Source of the DNA: Clostridia bacterium
GTDB lineage: Bacteria; Bacillota; Clostridia; Oscillospirales; CAG-272
Assembly: GCA_017452525.1 (NCBI GenBank)
Contig: JAFTMG010000136.1
Span: 1-64,000, forward strand
Direction of reading: 5' to 3'
DNA: 64,000 nucleotides
In this document: positions 10,421 to 18,982 of the stretch, in pieces
Numbering within the stretch: the first letter of the stretch is position 1
How the letters are laid out: every line of letters begins with the position of its first letter
Position numbers and translations under genes: made by a program
The notes under the pieces: model-generated
Databases searched by the model: none
What the model saw: only the letters and a program-made list of their open reading frames with translations
Told to the model about the DNA's origin: nothing

Positions 10421-10443
10421 AAAAAAGCGCAAAGGTAAATTTC

Positions 10444-10719
10444 ATGAAAACAAGAAAACAACAACACGGATGTGCCAATATTGTTGGGAAAAATATTGAA
10501 AGACTCCGCAAAGAGCGCTCCATAAAGCAAAAAGATTTTATTGCTCAAATGCAAGTGATGGGATGCGATATCAACCCTACCAGTTATTCCAAACTGGAGG
10601 GACAACTCCGAAGCGCAACAGATCGGGAAATATACACCATAGCCAAAATATTAAACGTAAAAATGGAGGATCTGTTTCCCGACGATCCAGATATTAAATA
10701 TCGGGAATCGGAATCATAA
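10444..10719 (+). CDS. XRE-family transcriptional regulator
   Basis: 91 aa. One Cro/CI-type helix-turn-helix: VGKNIERLRKERSIKQKDF, then INPTSYSKLEGQLRSATDREIYTIAKILNVKMEDLF. No partner domain. It is divergent from the 53-aa/lipoprotein/SHOCT operon across a region packed with AATTC dyads, so it is likely the local auto-regulator. The start follows AAAGG at about 8 nt. AT-rich like the rest of the cassette. Confidence 0.88.
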   Translation: MKTRKQQHGCANIVGKNIERLRKERSIKQKDFIAQMQVMGCDINPTSYSKLEGQLRSATDREIYTIAKILNVKMEDLFPDDPDIKYRESES

Positions 10720-10762
10720 CCATGCTTTCCGGGATTGTTTATAGCTTCGAAAGCAACGACTT

Positions 10763-10818
10763 TCAACAAAAAAAGCAAATAACTCTTTACTTTTCCCGAA
10801 AAAGTGCTAAAATAGAGG
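10763..10818 (+). repeat. 56-bp direct repeat, right copy, with promoter
   Basis: Second copy of the block at 8825. It carries TTTACT (10786-10791), 16 bp, TAAAAT (10808-10813), placed 37 nt before the next gene's ATG, so it is the working promoter of that gene. Confidence 0.8.
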
Positions 10819-10849
10819 TATCTTATTCCGACACAGAGGAGAAACACCT

Positions 10850-11668
10850 ATGAATATCATGACACCCGAGAAGCGCGACGAGTTGAATGCCCAGATGAAA
10901 GTACTGGCAGCCGCCAAGGATTGGAAAGGCGTTGAGGCGCTGATGATGCCCTACAGCGAGACGGTCGGTCTTTGCACCACCCGCTATCAGCTCTACACCG
11001 ACGAGCAGTTCCCCGTTCTGCAGGGCGGCGGCACCGACGGCAAATATCTCTATTTTGCCCACATGACCTGGGTCAAGGACGGCGTGCAAACGGGTATCAT
11101 CTGCAAATACGATCCCGAGATGGGCGAGCTGCTCGGCAAGAGCGAGGAGATGCCCATCGACCACGCCAATGACATCACCTATAACGAAAAGAAGGACGTG
11201 CTGGTCATCACCCACAACGCCCCCAACCGTCAGCTCATTTCCTACGTCAATCCCCACACGCTGGAGTATCTCGGCACCCACGACATCGGCTATGAGATCT
11301 ACTGCATGAGCTACAACGAAAAGCGCGATCAGTACGTGGTCGGCAAGAGCGGCGGCATGGACTTTGCCAAGACGGACGGCGAATTTGCCAAGATCGCCGA
11401 CTACGCCTCGGTCGACACCAAATACGTCACCCAGGGCATGGCAACCGACGACGATTTCATCTATTTCATCCTCCACCGCATGCCTTGCATCACCAAGTAC
11501 GATTGGGACGGCAATTTCGTCGAATACATTCCCCTCGACCGCAAGAGCGACGAGCCCGAGAATATCATGTTCCTCGGCGACAAGATCTACCTCGGATTTA
11601 ACGTCTGGAACAAGGACCGTAAGATCGCCGCGCCCGAGCTGGTGGAAGTGGTTTTGAAGAAAAAATAA
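10850..11668 (+). CDS. Beta-propeller-like cytoplasmic protein, unknown function
   Basis: 272 aa, no signal peptide. Repeating strand-turn units of about 40-45 residues (GTDGKYLYFAHMTW, ITYNEKKDVLVITHN, MSYNEKRDQYVVG, MATDDDFIYFILHR, MFLGDKIYLGFNVW) suggest a propeller of NHL/SMP-30-like type. I cannot see a catalytic residue set, so no enzyme is claimed. GAGGAGAAA precedes the ATG, and a strong terminator follows. Monocistronic. Confidence 0.6.
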   Translation: MNIMTPEKRDELNAQMKVLAAAKDWKGVEALMMPYSETVGLCTTRYQLYTDEQFPVLQGGGTDGKYLYFAHMTWVKDGVQTGIICKYDPEMGELLGKSEEMPIDHANDITYNEKKDVLVITHNAPNRQLISYVNPHTLEYLGTHDIGYEIYCMSYNEKRDQYVVGKSGGMDFAKTDGEFAKIADYASVDTKYVTQGMATDDDFIYFILHRMPCITKYDWDGNFVEYIPLDRKSDEPENIMFLGDKIYLGFNVWNKDRKIAAPELVEVVLKKK

Positions 11669-11731
11669 AAGCTCTTCGGCGATAGGCGGTACTCTAAACG
11701 ACAGTTTTGGAGCACATGACCTACCTGACAA

Positions 11732-11770
11732 AAACAGAAACCGCAGATGGATCTTCTGCGGTTTCTGTTA
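11732..11770. terminator. Bidirectional terminator
   Basis: ACAGAAACCGCAGA pairs with TCTGCGGTTTCTGT (14 bp). It serves the propeller gene; on the other side the GH38 gene ends 80 nt away. Confidence 0.85.
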
Positions 11771-11850
11771 TATCATCGAGTAATCCATCCGGGCACATAC
11801 GACAGTGATGTGGGGAAAACCTTTATTCAAAAAGTTTTCCCCACAAAAAA

Positions 11851-14800
11851 TCATTGAATTTTCAGCGTTACGATCTCAAAGGGAGATACGGTGTAGGTGA
11901 ATTTGCCGTCCGAAACGGGGATTTCCTGCAACTCGTTTTCCATGAGGTCGCAAAGGTAGACCTTTTCTGCGGGGAAACCGAGCGTGACGGTGGTTTTGGT
12001 ACGTCTGTTCTTGCACTCGTAGAAGCGAATGACCGTGCCCGTTCCCTCTTCTGCTGCCTTTACCGTTTCACAGATGACGTTATCGCGGTCCAGAGAGAGC
12101 ACCGAGTAAGAGGTGGGAAGGATGTCACGCTCTCCCGTTGCGGGAATTGCGACCATGGGGGCGTTGAGATCGTATGCGAGGCGAACGGCATCGCTCTCTG
12201 CAAGGGTGCCTGCGTGCGGATAAAGCGCATAGGTGAAGTGATGCTCGCCGCGGTCTGCTTCGGGGTTGGGATCAGAGGCGGAGCGCAAAAGAGAGAGCGC
12301 GATCTCACCCTCGTGGATGTCGTGACCGTACTTGCAATCGTTGAGGATGGTCACGCCGTAGCCACCCTCGGAGAGATCGGCATACTTGTGCGCGCAGACC
12401 TCAAACTTGGCGCGGTCCCAACTTGTGTTGTAGTGCGTGGGACGCTCGGTCGTACCGAATTGGATCTCATAGGTCGCCTTGTCTGCATTGATGTCAACGG
12501 GAAATACCGCTTTGAGCATATTGGCGGTCTGATGCCAATCGATGCGGTTTTCAATTTCGATCTTGGTCGTGCCGTCGGCAAACCAAACGGTCTGCTCGAT
12601 GGTGGATCTGCCATAGGGACGCGTGATGCGGATGCCGCGTCTTGCACCGTCGTCGATCACCTCTGCCGCGGATACGGCAGTGACGGTGCGGTAGGTCTGC
12701 TCTCGCGAAAATTCGGTCCACTCCCAAGCATCGTATTTGTCGGGACAGTCGGCAAAGATGCGTAGCTCGTTGCCCACAGCACCGCGGCGGAGCACCTCGC
12801 GGTCGTTTGCCTTATCGTAAATTGAGATCATCTGCCATGCATCGTCAAAGGTGACACGCAGGCAATCGGTCTCCACCGTTTTGCCGTCGATCCGGACATT
12901 GTTCTCGGTGACGGGCTCCCGGATGGTCCCCCAACCCTTAGAGGGAATGCCCTTGACGTATGCGCTCTTGCCGTTGATCCTGACCATGCCGCACCCCTCG
13001 AAGGAATGGGGGTTGAAGACCAGGTAACCACGCTCTCGGGAGATGCCGCTTGCGATGCGCGCGCGGATATCGGAGACGATGCGCTCGCCGATCGAGATGA
13101 TACGGGGATAGTCGATCATGCACTGGTCATAGACCTCCTTGATCGACGAGCCGGGGATGATATCGTGGAACTGGTTCGTCAGAATATCCTCCCAACCTGC
13201 GTGCAGATCAGCCTTAGGGAAAGGAATGCCGAACAGCTTCTCGCCCAAAACGCCCATAAGCTCGGCATTCTGATAGAGAAACTCGCACTTGCGATTGTTC
13301 TTTTTATTATACGCCATGGTGGTGTAGGTTCCGCGATGGTATTCGAGGTACAATTCACCCTGCCAGCATGCGACCGCGGGATCGTTCTCCATTTTTGCTT
13401 CCAGACGCTTGAGGAAATCGCCTGCAAATTCGATCTTGACGTTGGGCGAGCCGGGGATACCGCGTGCACCGCGACGGCCAAGCTCCATATCCTCGGAGGT
13501 CGGTCCTCCTCCTCCGTCACCGTAGCCGAAGGTGACGATCGCCTCGTTGGTGAGGGGCTTATCGCTGTAACGCTTGTAAGCACCTGCCACCATGGGGGCG
13601 GTGATGTGCGAGACGTAGGTGGTGCGATTTTTGCTATTTCCGGACGTCGCATCCTGCGCGGTGAGAAAATGCGTGTTGATCTCGGTGCCGTCGATGCCTC
13701 TCCAGCGGAAGGTGTCATGCGGCATGCGGTTGACGTCATTCCAGCTGATCTTGGAGGTGACGAACCAATCCACACCGCACTTGCGCAGGATCTGCGGAAG
13801 CGCAGCGGAGTAACCGAAGACATCGGGGAGCCAGAGAACGCGGTTTTCAACGCCGAATTCCCGCTTGAAGAAGTTCTTGCCGTACATGACCTGTCGCACA
13901 AGGCTTTCCCCCGAGGAGAGGTTGCAATCTGCCTCTACCCACATCGCGCCCTCGCATTCCCATCTGCCCTCACGAATGCGCGCCTTGACCTGCTCGTAGA
14001 GCTCAGGCGCTTCCTCTTTCAGGTTTTTGTACAACAATGCCTGCGACGACATGAATTTGTATTCGGGGTAGCGATTCATCAATTCCAGCACCGTTGCAAA
14101 GGAGCGCTGGACCTTTTCTCTCGTTTGCTTGAGCGTCCATTTCCATGCGCAGTCGATGTGCGTATGACCGATGCAAACAGCGGTGGTGTCCTGCTCGTGG
14201 CAGAACCTTTCGTAAAACTCCTCCTCCATATATCGACGTGCGCGCAGAACGGAGGCGTGGAATTCTTCGGAGTCGGGATCAAAAAGATCAAGCTTGCCGA
14301 GCGCGCGATAGAGGTGATCCTTTATAAGCTCGAACTCGGTGGATTCGTCGGGCAGAAAGTCCAGCATTTGGAAGGGATAGAGCAGATCGTAATACAGCCC
14401 ATCCACCTCCGTGTCAAGGCGATAGGTGTTCGCAAAGAACTGTGCGCGTTCGATCTTTGCGCCCGTGTATGCGTAAACGAATACGTCGTAGTGTCCACCT
14501 CTGCCAAGCAGAATTTCGCGGTGATTGGTATCAAGCCCCTGCCGCATGGCGCCGTCCACGTAGACGATAAACTGCGGATTTGCGGCATCCCAGCCTTTAT
14601 ATTCGGTGTACGCGCGCAGGAAAAGCGGTTTATCGCCTACCTCGCGGTCGACCGTGAAATGAAACCATGCGTGCGTATCCCAGCCGTTGCCAAAATATTC
14701 CCCCTTGGTAAAGGGCTTGAACGCCTCGGCGGGAGGAGGCGTGTTGTCCTTTTTGTATTCACACGGACACATGGTAACGTCTTGGACGTCCTTGACCTCT

Positions 14801-14904
14801 GTCACGCGTCTCTCTTCCAGCGTCTTGATGTAGGTTTTGATCATTCTGTACTGCTTGTCGTAAGTTTTCATCAAATCCTTTGTATCGTAGTTTTTTGCCA
14901 TCAT
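11851..14904 (-). CDS. GH38 alpha-mannosidase
   Basis: 1017 aa (or 1016 from the second ATG; AAGGAG suits both). Retaining zinc-dependent alpha-mannosidase, cytoplasmic (no signal peptide), trimming mannose from N-glycan fragments. The N-terminal domain precedes the catalytic domain with VCIGHTHIDCAWKW (zinc His and Asp), MWVEADCNL and the nucleophile region LWLPDVFGYSAALPQI. It ends with long C-terminal beta domains (GH38C). Length is typical. Divergent from an AraC-family gene, the usual arrangement for a locally controlled glycosidase. Confidence 0.92.
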   Translation of the reverse strand: MMAKNYDTKDLMKTYDKQYRMIKTYIKTLEERRVTEVKDVQDVTMCPCEYKKDNTPPPAEAFKPFTKGEYFGNGWDTHAWFHFTVDREVGDKPLFLRAYTEYKGWDAANPQFIVYVDGAMRQGLDTNHREILLGRGGHYDVFVYAYTGAKIERAQFFANTYRLDTEVDGLYYDLLYPFQMLDFLPDESTEFELIKDHLYRALGKLDLFDPDSEEFHASVLRARRYMEEEFYERFCHEQDTTAVCIGHTHIDCAWKWTLKQTREKVQRSFATVLELMNRYPEYKFMSSQALLYKNLKEEAPELYEQVKARIREGRWECEGAMWVEADCNLSSGESLVRQVMYGKNFFKREFGVENRVLWLPDVFGYSAALPQILRKCGVDWFVTSKISWNDVNRMPHDTFRWRGIDGTEINTHFLTAQDATSGNSKNRTTYVSHITAPMVAGAYKRYSDKPLTNEAIVTFGYGDGGGGPTSEDMELGRRGARGIPGSPNVKIEFAGDFLKRLEAKMENDPAVACWQGELYLEYHRGTYTTMAYNKKNNRKCEFLYQNAELMGVLGEKLFGIPFPKADLHAGWEDILTNQFHDIIPGSSIKEVYDQCMIDYPRIISIGERIVSDIRARIASGISRERGYLVFNPHSFEGCGMVRINGKSAYVKGIPSKGWGTIREPVTENNVRIDGKTVETDCLRVTFDDAWQMISIYDKANDREVLRRGAVGNELRIFADCPDKYDAWEWTEFSREQTYRTVTAVSAAEVIDDGARRGIRITRPYGRSTIEQTVWFADGTTKIEIENRIDWHQTANMLKAVFPVDINADKATYEIQFGTTERPTHYNTSWDRAKFEVCAHKYADLSEGGYGVTILNDCKYGHDIHEGEIALSLLRSASDPNPEADRGEHHFTYALYPHAGTLAESDAVRLAYDLNAPMVAIPATGERDILPTSYSVLSLDRDNVICETVKAAEEGTGTVIRFYECKNRRTKTTVTLGFPAEKVYLCDLMENELQEIPVSDGKFTYTVSPFEIVTLKIQ

Positions 14905-14929
14905 CGTGCTCCTTCTTTATGATGATTTC

Positions 14930-14995
14930 ATTATAGTCTTTTCCCTCTTGATTTTCAAGCGCTATTGTGATATGATATTTATGGTATTGTGATAT
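14930..14995. promoter_or_regulatory. Divergent promoters and direct-repeat operator, GH38 / AraC
   Basis: Leftward: TTGAAA (14953-14958), 17 bp, TATAAT (14930-14935). Rightward: TTGATT (14948-14953), 17 bp, TATGAT (14971-14976). TATTGTGATAT occurs twice on the same strand at 14963-14973 and 14985-14995, exactly 22 bp apart (two helical turns), the geometry expected of an AraC-type dimer site. Confidence 0.7.
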
Positions 14996-15017
14996 TTCAA
15001 GAAAAGGAGGCTATGTG

Positions 15018-15860
15018 ATGGAGCCCAAGCTTCTCACCGCCGATCGGTTTGTCGATCCGCATACGGGGTGCTCCTACCGCTACATTTACAGCGATACGGA
15101 GTATTTTCGTCCCCATTTTCACGACTACTACGAAATATTTGTTCTGCTCGACGGTTGCGCGCATCATTTTATCAATGAGAGTGATGTGATCTTGCAAAAG
15201 GGGACGGTAGTGTTGATCCGTCCCGCAGACACACACGACTATCTCTGCGTAAACGGCGAGCCCTTTTCCATGCTCAATTTCACCTTTACGCAGGAGACCG
15301 CGCATGCCCTCTTCGATTACCTCGGCGACGGCTTTTCCTCCGCGAGTCTGCTCGGTGCAAAATATCCTCCCTCAAACCTCTTTTCGGAAAAGGATTTTGC
15401 CTGGCTCAACGCACAGATGACCGCCATCCGCGTCATTCCTCCAACCAATACCGCGGCGCTGAAAACGGCGCTTCGTATCCTGCTCTTCCGCCTCTTGGTC
15501 AAATGCTTCTCCGATTTTTCGGAAACGGGTGACCGCCCCGACGAAATGCCTGCATGGCTCTCCGATCTCTGCAACGAGATGCGAAAAAGTGAGAACTTTG
15601 TCTATGGCATCGAGCGCATGGTTGAGCTTTCGGGGCGCAGCCGCGAGCACGTTGCCCGTACCCTCAAGCGCTATACGGGGCAGACCCTTTCCGCGTTCAT
15701 CAACGACATGCGCCTGACCTTTGTTGCCAATATGCTCAAAAACAGCAACCACTCCATCTCCCACATCCTCTTCGAGAGCGGCTTTAATAACGTGAGCTGG
15801 GCATCCGAGCTCTTCCGTAAAAAATACGGCACCACCATGCGCGATTTTCGGAACGGATGA
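15018..15860 (+). CDS. AraC-family regulator with N-terminal cupin
   Basis: 280 aa from the ATG at 15018 (AAAGGAGG 7 nt upstream; the GTG one codon earlier is too close). The N-terminal cupin-like sensor has YFRPHFHDYYEIFVLLDG (about residues 32-49). The C-terminal double helix-turn-helix runs from MVELSGRSREHVARTLKRYTG through ISHILFESGFNNVSWASELFRKKYG. Probably senses a sugar from mannose-rich glycans and controls the divergent GH38 gene; that target is inferred from position and from the operator repeats. Confidence 0.9.
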   Translation: MEPKLLTADRFVDPHTGCSYRYIYSDTEYFRPHFHDYYEIFVLLDGCAHHFINESDVILQKGTVVLIRPADTHDYLCVNGEPFSMLNFTFTQETAHALFDYLGDGFSSASLLGAKYPPSNLFSEKDFAWLNAQMTAIRVIPPTNTAALKTALRILLFRLLVKCFSDFSETGDRPDEMPAWLSDLCNEMRKSENFVYGIERMVELSGRSREHVARTLKRYTGQTLSAFINDMRLTFVANMLKNSNHSISHILFESGFNNVSWASELFRKKYGTTMRDFRNG

Positions 15861-16016
15861 GTTTTTGCGGAGGGAACCTTTGGGTGCGCGCGACCTCAGG
15901 GATATAAGCTTTGCCCTGTGCGATAAAAAGTATAAGTGTAGTCATGATCAAAGCCAAATAAGAATTTACAGGTAAGATGAAATAAACGTCAAACATAACT
16001 TTCTTCCAAACAGAAC
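15861..16016. other. Spacer with a doubtful small hydrophobic ORF
   Basis: Mostly featureless. On the minus strand an ORF beginning at 15996 encodes MFDVYFILPVNSYLALIMTT followed by more hydrophobic residues, then runs into the regulator's 3' end. It resembles a holin- or type I toxin-like peptide in composition only, and its ribosome site is weak. Not called as a gene. Confidence 0.25.
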
Positions 16017-16053
16017 GGCCCCCCCGGCAGACCCGAAATCTGCCGGGGGGGTT
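16017..16053. terminator. Bidirectional terminator, AraC / nagA
   Basis: CCCCCCCGGCAGA pairs with TCTGCCGGGGGGG, flanked by T-rich sequence on the plus side. Confidence 0.85.
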
Positions 16054-16063
16054 GATTTATTCT

Positions 16064-17206
16064 TTATACCACCTGTTCGCCGTTCACAAAGACGGCTTTG
16101 ACGGTGAGATCGTCGTTCAACACGGTAACGTCGGCATCAAAGCCTTCAGTCAGCTCGCCTTTATGGAGTCCGAGCAATCTTGCGGGGTTGCGGGACATCA
16201 TGTTGACGGCATCGGTCAAAGATACGCCGACCTCCAGAGCGGTTCTCAGCAGAACGGGGGCGGTGGCGATACTGCCCGCGAAGGCGGTGCGGTCGCGGAG
16301 CTTGCAGACGCCGTCCTCCAGGACGTACTCGACGCCGTTCATAACCCCCTCGGTCTCGGCGGTTCCCGTCAGCGACAGGCAATCGCTGGTCAGCACGGTA
16401 CGCTCGACGCCCTTGATCTTGAGGATCATGCGCATGAGATCCAGCGGCAGATGCTTGCCGTCGGCGATCAGCTCGACCGTCAGCTCATCCCGCAGAAAGG
16501 CGGTCTCGATGACGCCCAGTCGGCGGAAGCCGTGATCGCGGGTGACGGTGGAGGTGCAGGAATAGAGATGGGTAATCATGCGCAGTCCCCCGTCGATGGC
16601 GCGGGACATATCGTCATAAATGGCATCGGTATGCCCCGCCGTGGCAAGGATGCCGTGGGCAGCAAGGGCGCGGACAAAGGTGCCGTCGTCGCGTTCGGGC
16701 GCGTAGGTCCAGCGGGCGATAGATTTGCCGTGCTCACGAAGCAACGGCTCATATTCCTCGGGCTTTGGTTCGGTGATGGAGGCGGGCGACTGGGCACCGC
16801 ACTGAGCGGGCGAGAGATATGGTCCCTCAAGGTGCGCGCCGAGGATGTTGGCGCGGCACTTACCGCTCTCCATTGCCTGCTCGATGGCAAGCAGTGCCTG
16901 CTTCATGGTCGGAAACGCCGCCGCGCTGACGGTGGGGCAGATGGAGGTGGTGCCGTGGGCGAGGTGGAATTCACATCCCCTCAACACCTGCTCACAGTCA
17001 CCCGACAGAAAATCGGCGCCCCCGCCGCCGTGGGCGTGGGTCTCGATAAAGCCGGGGGTGACGGTACAGCCCGTGAAATCATAGGCGGCGCCGTGGGGCT
17101 GCTCTTCCCCGCCGACGGCAAGGATCTTGCCGTTTTCAAGATACAAATATCCATCCACGACGCCCTGCGGCGTCACGATGCGGTCGGATTTGATTTGTGT
17201 GATCAT
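16064..17206 (-). CDS. nagA: N-acetylglucosamine-6-phosphate deacetylase
   Basis: 380 aa. Removes acetate from GlcNAc-6-P, feeding NagB; cytoplasmic amidohydrolase. Motifs: PGFIETHAHGGGGADFLSGD (His pair near 58-60), the metal Glu in LGAHLEGPYLSP, NILATAGHTDA-type His segment (GILATAGHTDAIYDDM), THLYSC and the catalytic Asp in LTSDCLSL. Second gene of the nagB-nagA operon. The gap between them is not plain: it holds a GTTTGAAAA/TTTTCAAAC hairpin and the ribosome site of nagA (see the element at 17214). Confidence 0.95.
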   Translation of the reverse strand: MITQIKSDRIVTPQGVVDGYLYLENGKILAVGGEEQPHGAAYDFTGCTVTPGFIETHAHGGGGADFLSGDCEQVLRGCEFHLAHGTTSICPTVSAAAFPTMKQALLAIEQAMESGKCRANILGAHLEGPYLSPAQCGAQSPASITEPKPEEYEPLLREHGKSIARWTYAPERDDGTFVRALAAHGILATAGHTDAIYDDMSRAIDGGLRMITHLYSCTSTVTRDHGFRRLGVIETAFLRDELTVELIADGKHLPLDLMRMILKIKGVERTVLTSDCLSLTGTAETEGVMNGVEYVLEDGVCKLRDRTAFAGSIATAPVLLRTALEVGVSLTDAVNMMSRNPARLLGLHKGELTEGFDADVTVLNDDLTVKAVFVNGEQVV

Positions 17207-17213
17207 ATATAGA

Positions 17214-17257
17214 CCATTCCTTTCTGCTGACTTGTTTGAAAAATTTACTTTTCAAAC
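17214..17257 (-). promoter_or_regulatory. Intercistronic structured element, short form (nagB/nagA)
   Basis: On the minus strand a 9-bp hairpin GTTTGAAAA / TTTTCAAAC (17234-17257) begins 2 nt after the nagB stop and is followed directly by AAGTCAGCAGAAAGGAATGG, whose AGAAAGGA is the ribosome site of nagA. The same hairpin and tail occur at 39434 and 40789 with an extra two-hairpin module between them; that module is absent here. Confidence 0.65.
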
Positions 17258-17259
17258 GC

Positions 17260-18015
17260 TCAAAGCAGCGACGCGCTGTCGGGGTCGAGGTAGAGGGCGG
17301 CGTGATCGGCACGGCGCAGGGCGGTACAGGGGCATTCTTCGGAGATCTCGCCCGTCAGCATCCGCTTTGCCGCTTGCGCCTTGGTGGGCGCGGGGACGAC
17401 GCAGAACTGATACGTTGCTCCCATCAGCGTAGGACAGGTCAGCGTCAGCGCGTGGGTGGGCACGTCCGCCAGCTTTTCAAAGCAGCCGTCGTGTACCTGC
17501 TGATTTCGGCAGACCTCGTCCAGCGGGACGGGCTTGATGACGGCGGGATCGTTGAAATCGGCGACCCACGGATCGTTGAAAGCGATATGTCCGTTCTCAC
17601 CGATGCCCATCACCACGATATCGCAGGGATGCTCGGCAAGCAGAGCGGTATAGCGGGCGCACTCCTCCTGTGCCCCATTCTCACTGCAGATCAGATTGAC
17701 CGACTTGAAGGGGAGCTTGGAGAAGATGTGATCCACCAGGAAATTGCTGAAGCACTGGGGCGCGGTCCTCGGCAGACCGATATACTCGTCCATATGGAAG
17801 GCGTTGACGCGATCCCACGCGAGATCTGTAAGCTCGCACAGCCCCGCCAGCACCTCATTTTGGGAAGGCGCGGCGGCAAAGATCATATTGACCTCGTCTT
17901 TCTCCGCCAGCAGGCGCGAAAGCACCTCGCGGATATCCTGCGCCGCCACACGCCCCATCTCGGCGCGGCTGTCCATGATCTTGACGGTGAGCTTGTCTAT
18001 TTGCATTTGTTTCAT
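17260..18015 (-). CDS. nagB: Glucosamine-6-phosphate deaminase
   Basis: 251 aa. Converts glucosamine-6-P to fructose-6-P and ammonia. Motifs: FAAAPSQNEVLAGL, the catalytic Asp in FHMDEYIGLP and GIGENGHIAFNDP with the ring-opening His. It is first in the operon, followed by nagA. There is no PTS transporter in the window, so uptake is encoded elsewhere. The start at 18015 has AAGGA about 10 nt upstream; an ATG three codons later is possible. Confidence 0.95.
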   Translation of the reverse strand: MKQMQIDKLTVKIMDSRAEMGRVAAQDIREVLSRLLAEKDEVNMIFAAAPSQNEVLAGLCELTDLAWDRVNAFHMDEYIGLPRTAPQCFSNFLVDHIFSKLPFKSVNLICSENGAQEECARYTALLAEHPCDIVVMGIGENGHIAFNDPWVADFNDPAVIKPVPLDEVCRNQQVHDGCFEKLADVPTHALTLTCPTLMGATYQFCVVPAPTKAQAAKRMLTGEISEECPCTALRRADHAALYLDPDSASLL

Positions 18016-18053
18016 AGCATTGTCATCCTTTATCCAAAGATTTCGTTGGTTTC

Positions 18054-18082
18054 ATTATACATCATTCTCACGGTGTTGTAAA
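18054..18082 (-). promoter_or_regulatory. Promoter of nagB-nagA
   Basis: TTTACA (18077-18082), 17 bp, TATAAT (18054-18059), reading left. Confidence 0.8.
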
Positions 18083-18092
18083 TGGATAGGCG

Positions 18093-18132
18093 CAAAAAAG
18101 AGCTGACTTTTTTGAATGGCCAGCTCTTTTGC
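18093..18132 (-). terminator. Terminator of the DegV operon
   Basis: AAAAGAGCTG pairs with CAGCTCTTTT around a 17-18-nt loop; on the minus strand the stem is followed by TTTTTTGC. Confidence 0.7.
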
Positions 18133-18136
18133 GCAT

Positions 18137-18982
18137 TTAGTTTTTCTCAAATCCCACCAGCATGCCGCCTTGCTCGGCATAAAAGCTGCAAAGTCCGCGG
18201 CAACGGTAGATGCGGACGTGGACCTTTCGCTCAAAGGTCTCGGCGATCAGATCCCGGAGGGCGTGGGCGGCGTCCTCATTCTGGCAATGGGCGATACGCA
18301 CCTTACCCTGACGCAGACCCATCTCCTTCATATGCGCCACGATGGTCTCCAGCGCCTTCTTCTCGCCGCGGCATTTGTTCAGCGGCTCAAGATCGCCCCT
18401 GTCACTTGCCTTTCCTACCAAACGAATGCCCAGCAAACCCGCCATTTTGGCAACGATGGGACTGACGCGACCGTTGTTGGCAAGATTTTTCATCGATTCC
18501 AGCATAAAGAGCAGACCCGTGGTCTCGCGGTATTCTTCAATTTGGCGGCAGATCCCGTCAAAATCGTTCCCCTCACGGACCAGCCGCTGCAGCTTCTCGA
18601 CCAGAAGGTAGCACTCGGGACCCGCGGTCAGCGAATTCAGCACGAAGACGCGGCGCTCGGGATGCATCTCCTCATACTGCCGCTTGGCGACCATGGCGGC
18701 ATTGTAGCTGCCCGACAGGGTGGCGGTGATGGTCACGCAGAAGACCCACTCGGCATCTCCGAAGGCATTCAGATAATCGTGGGGGCCCGGGCAGGCGGTG
18801 GAGGATCTTCCGTTATAGCCGCGGAGATATTCCACCATCTCCTTGACGTCCAGATCGGCGTCGTCCACGAATTCCCGCTCGGAGGTAAAGACCATCAGCG
18901 GCGCGGTGGCATAGGGTACGTCGGTCAGATCCAGGATGTCTGCGGAGGAGTCCGCCACGATTTTGATCTTTTCAATATTCAT
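18137..18982 (-). CDS. DegV/FakB-family fatty-acid-binding protein
   Basis: 281 aa. DegV proteins bind one fatty acid and, in the FakAB system, present it for phosphorylation to acyl-phosphate. Family features: IVADSSADI near the N-terminus (9-17), FVDDADLDVKEMVEYLR, a STACPGPHDYL loop, TITATLSGSYNAA and a C-terminal HCQNEDAA / RIYRCRGLCSFYAEQGG that lines the head-group pocket. Its ATG overlaps the stop of the GT8-acyltransferase gene by 4 nt, so translation is coupled and it belongs to the lipid/glycan operon. No fakA is in the window. Confidence 0.9.
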   Translation of the reverse strand: MNIEKIKIVADSSADILDLTDVPYATAPLMVFTSEREFVDDADLDVKEMVEYLRGYNGRSSTACPGPHDYLNAFGDAEWVFCVTITATLSGSYNAAMVAKRQYEEMHPERRVFVLNSLTAGPECYLLVEKLQRLVREGNDFDGICRQIEEYRETTGLLFMLESMKNLANNGRVSPIVAKMAGLLGIRLVGKASDRGDLEPLNKCRGEKKALETIVAHMKEMGLRQGKVRIAHCQNEDAAHALRDLIAETFERKVHVRIYRCRGLCSFYAEQGGMLVGFEKN

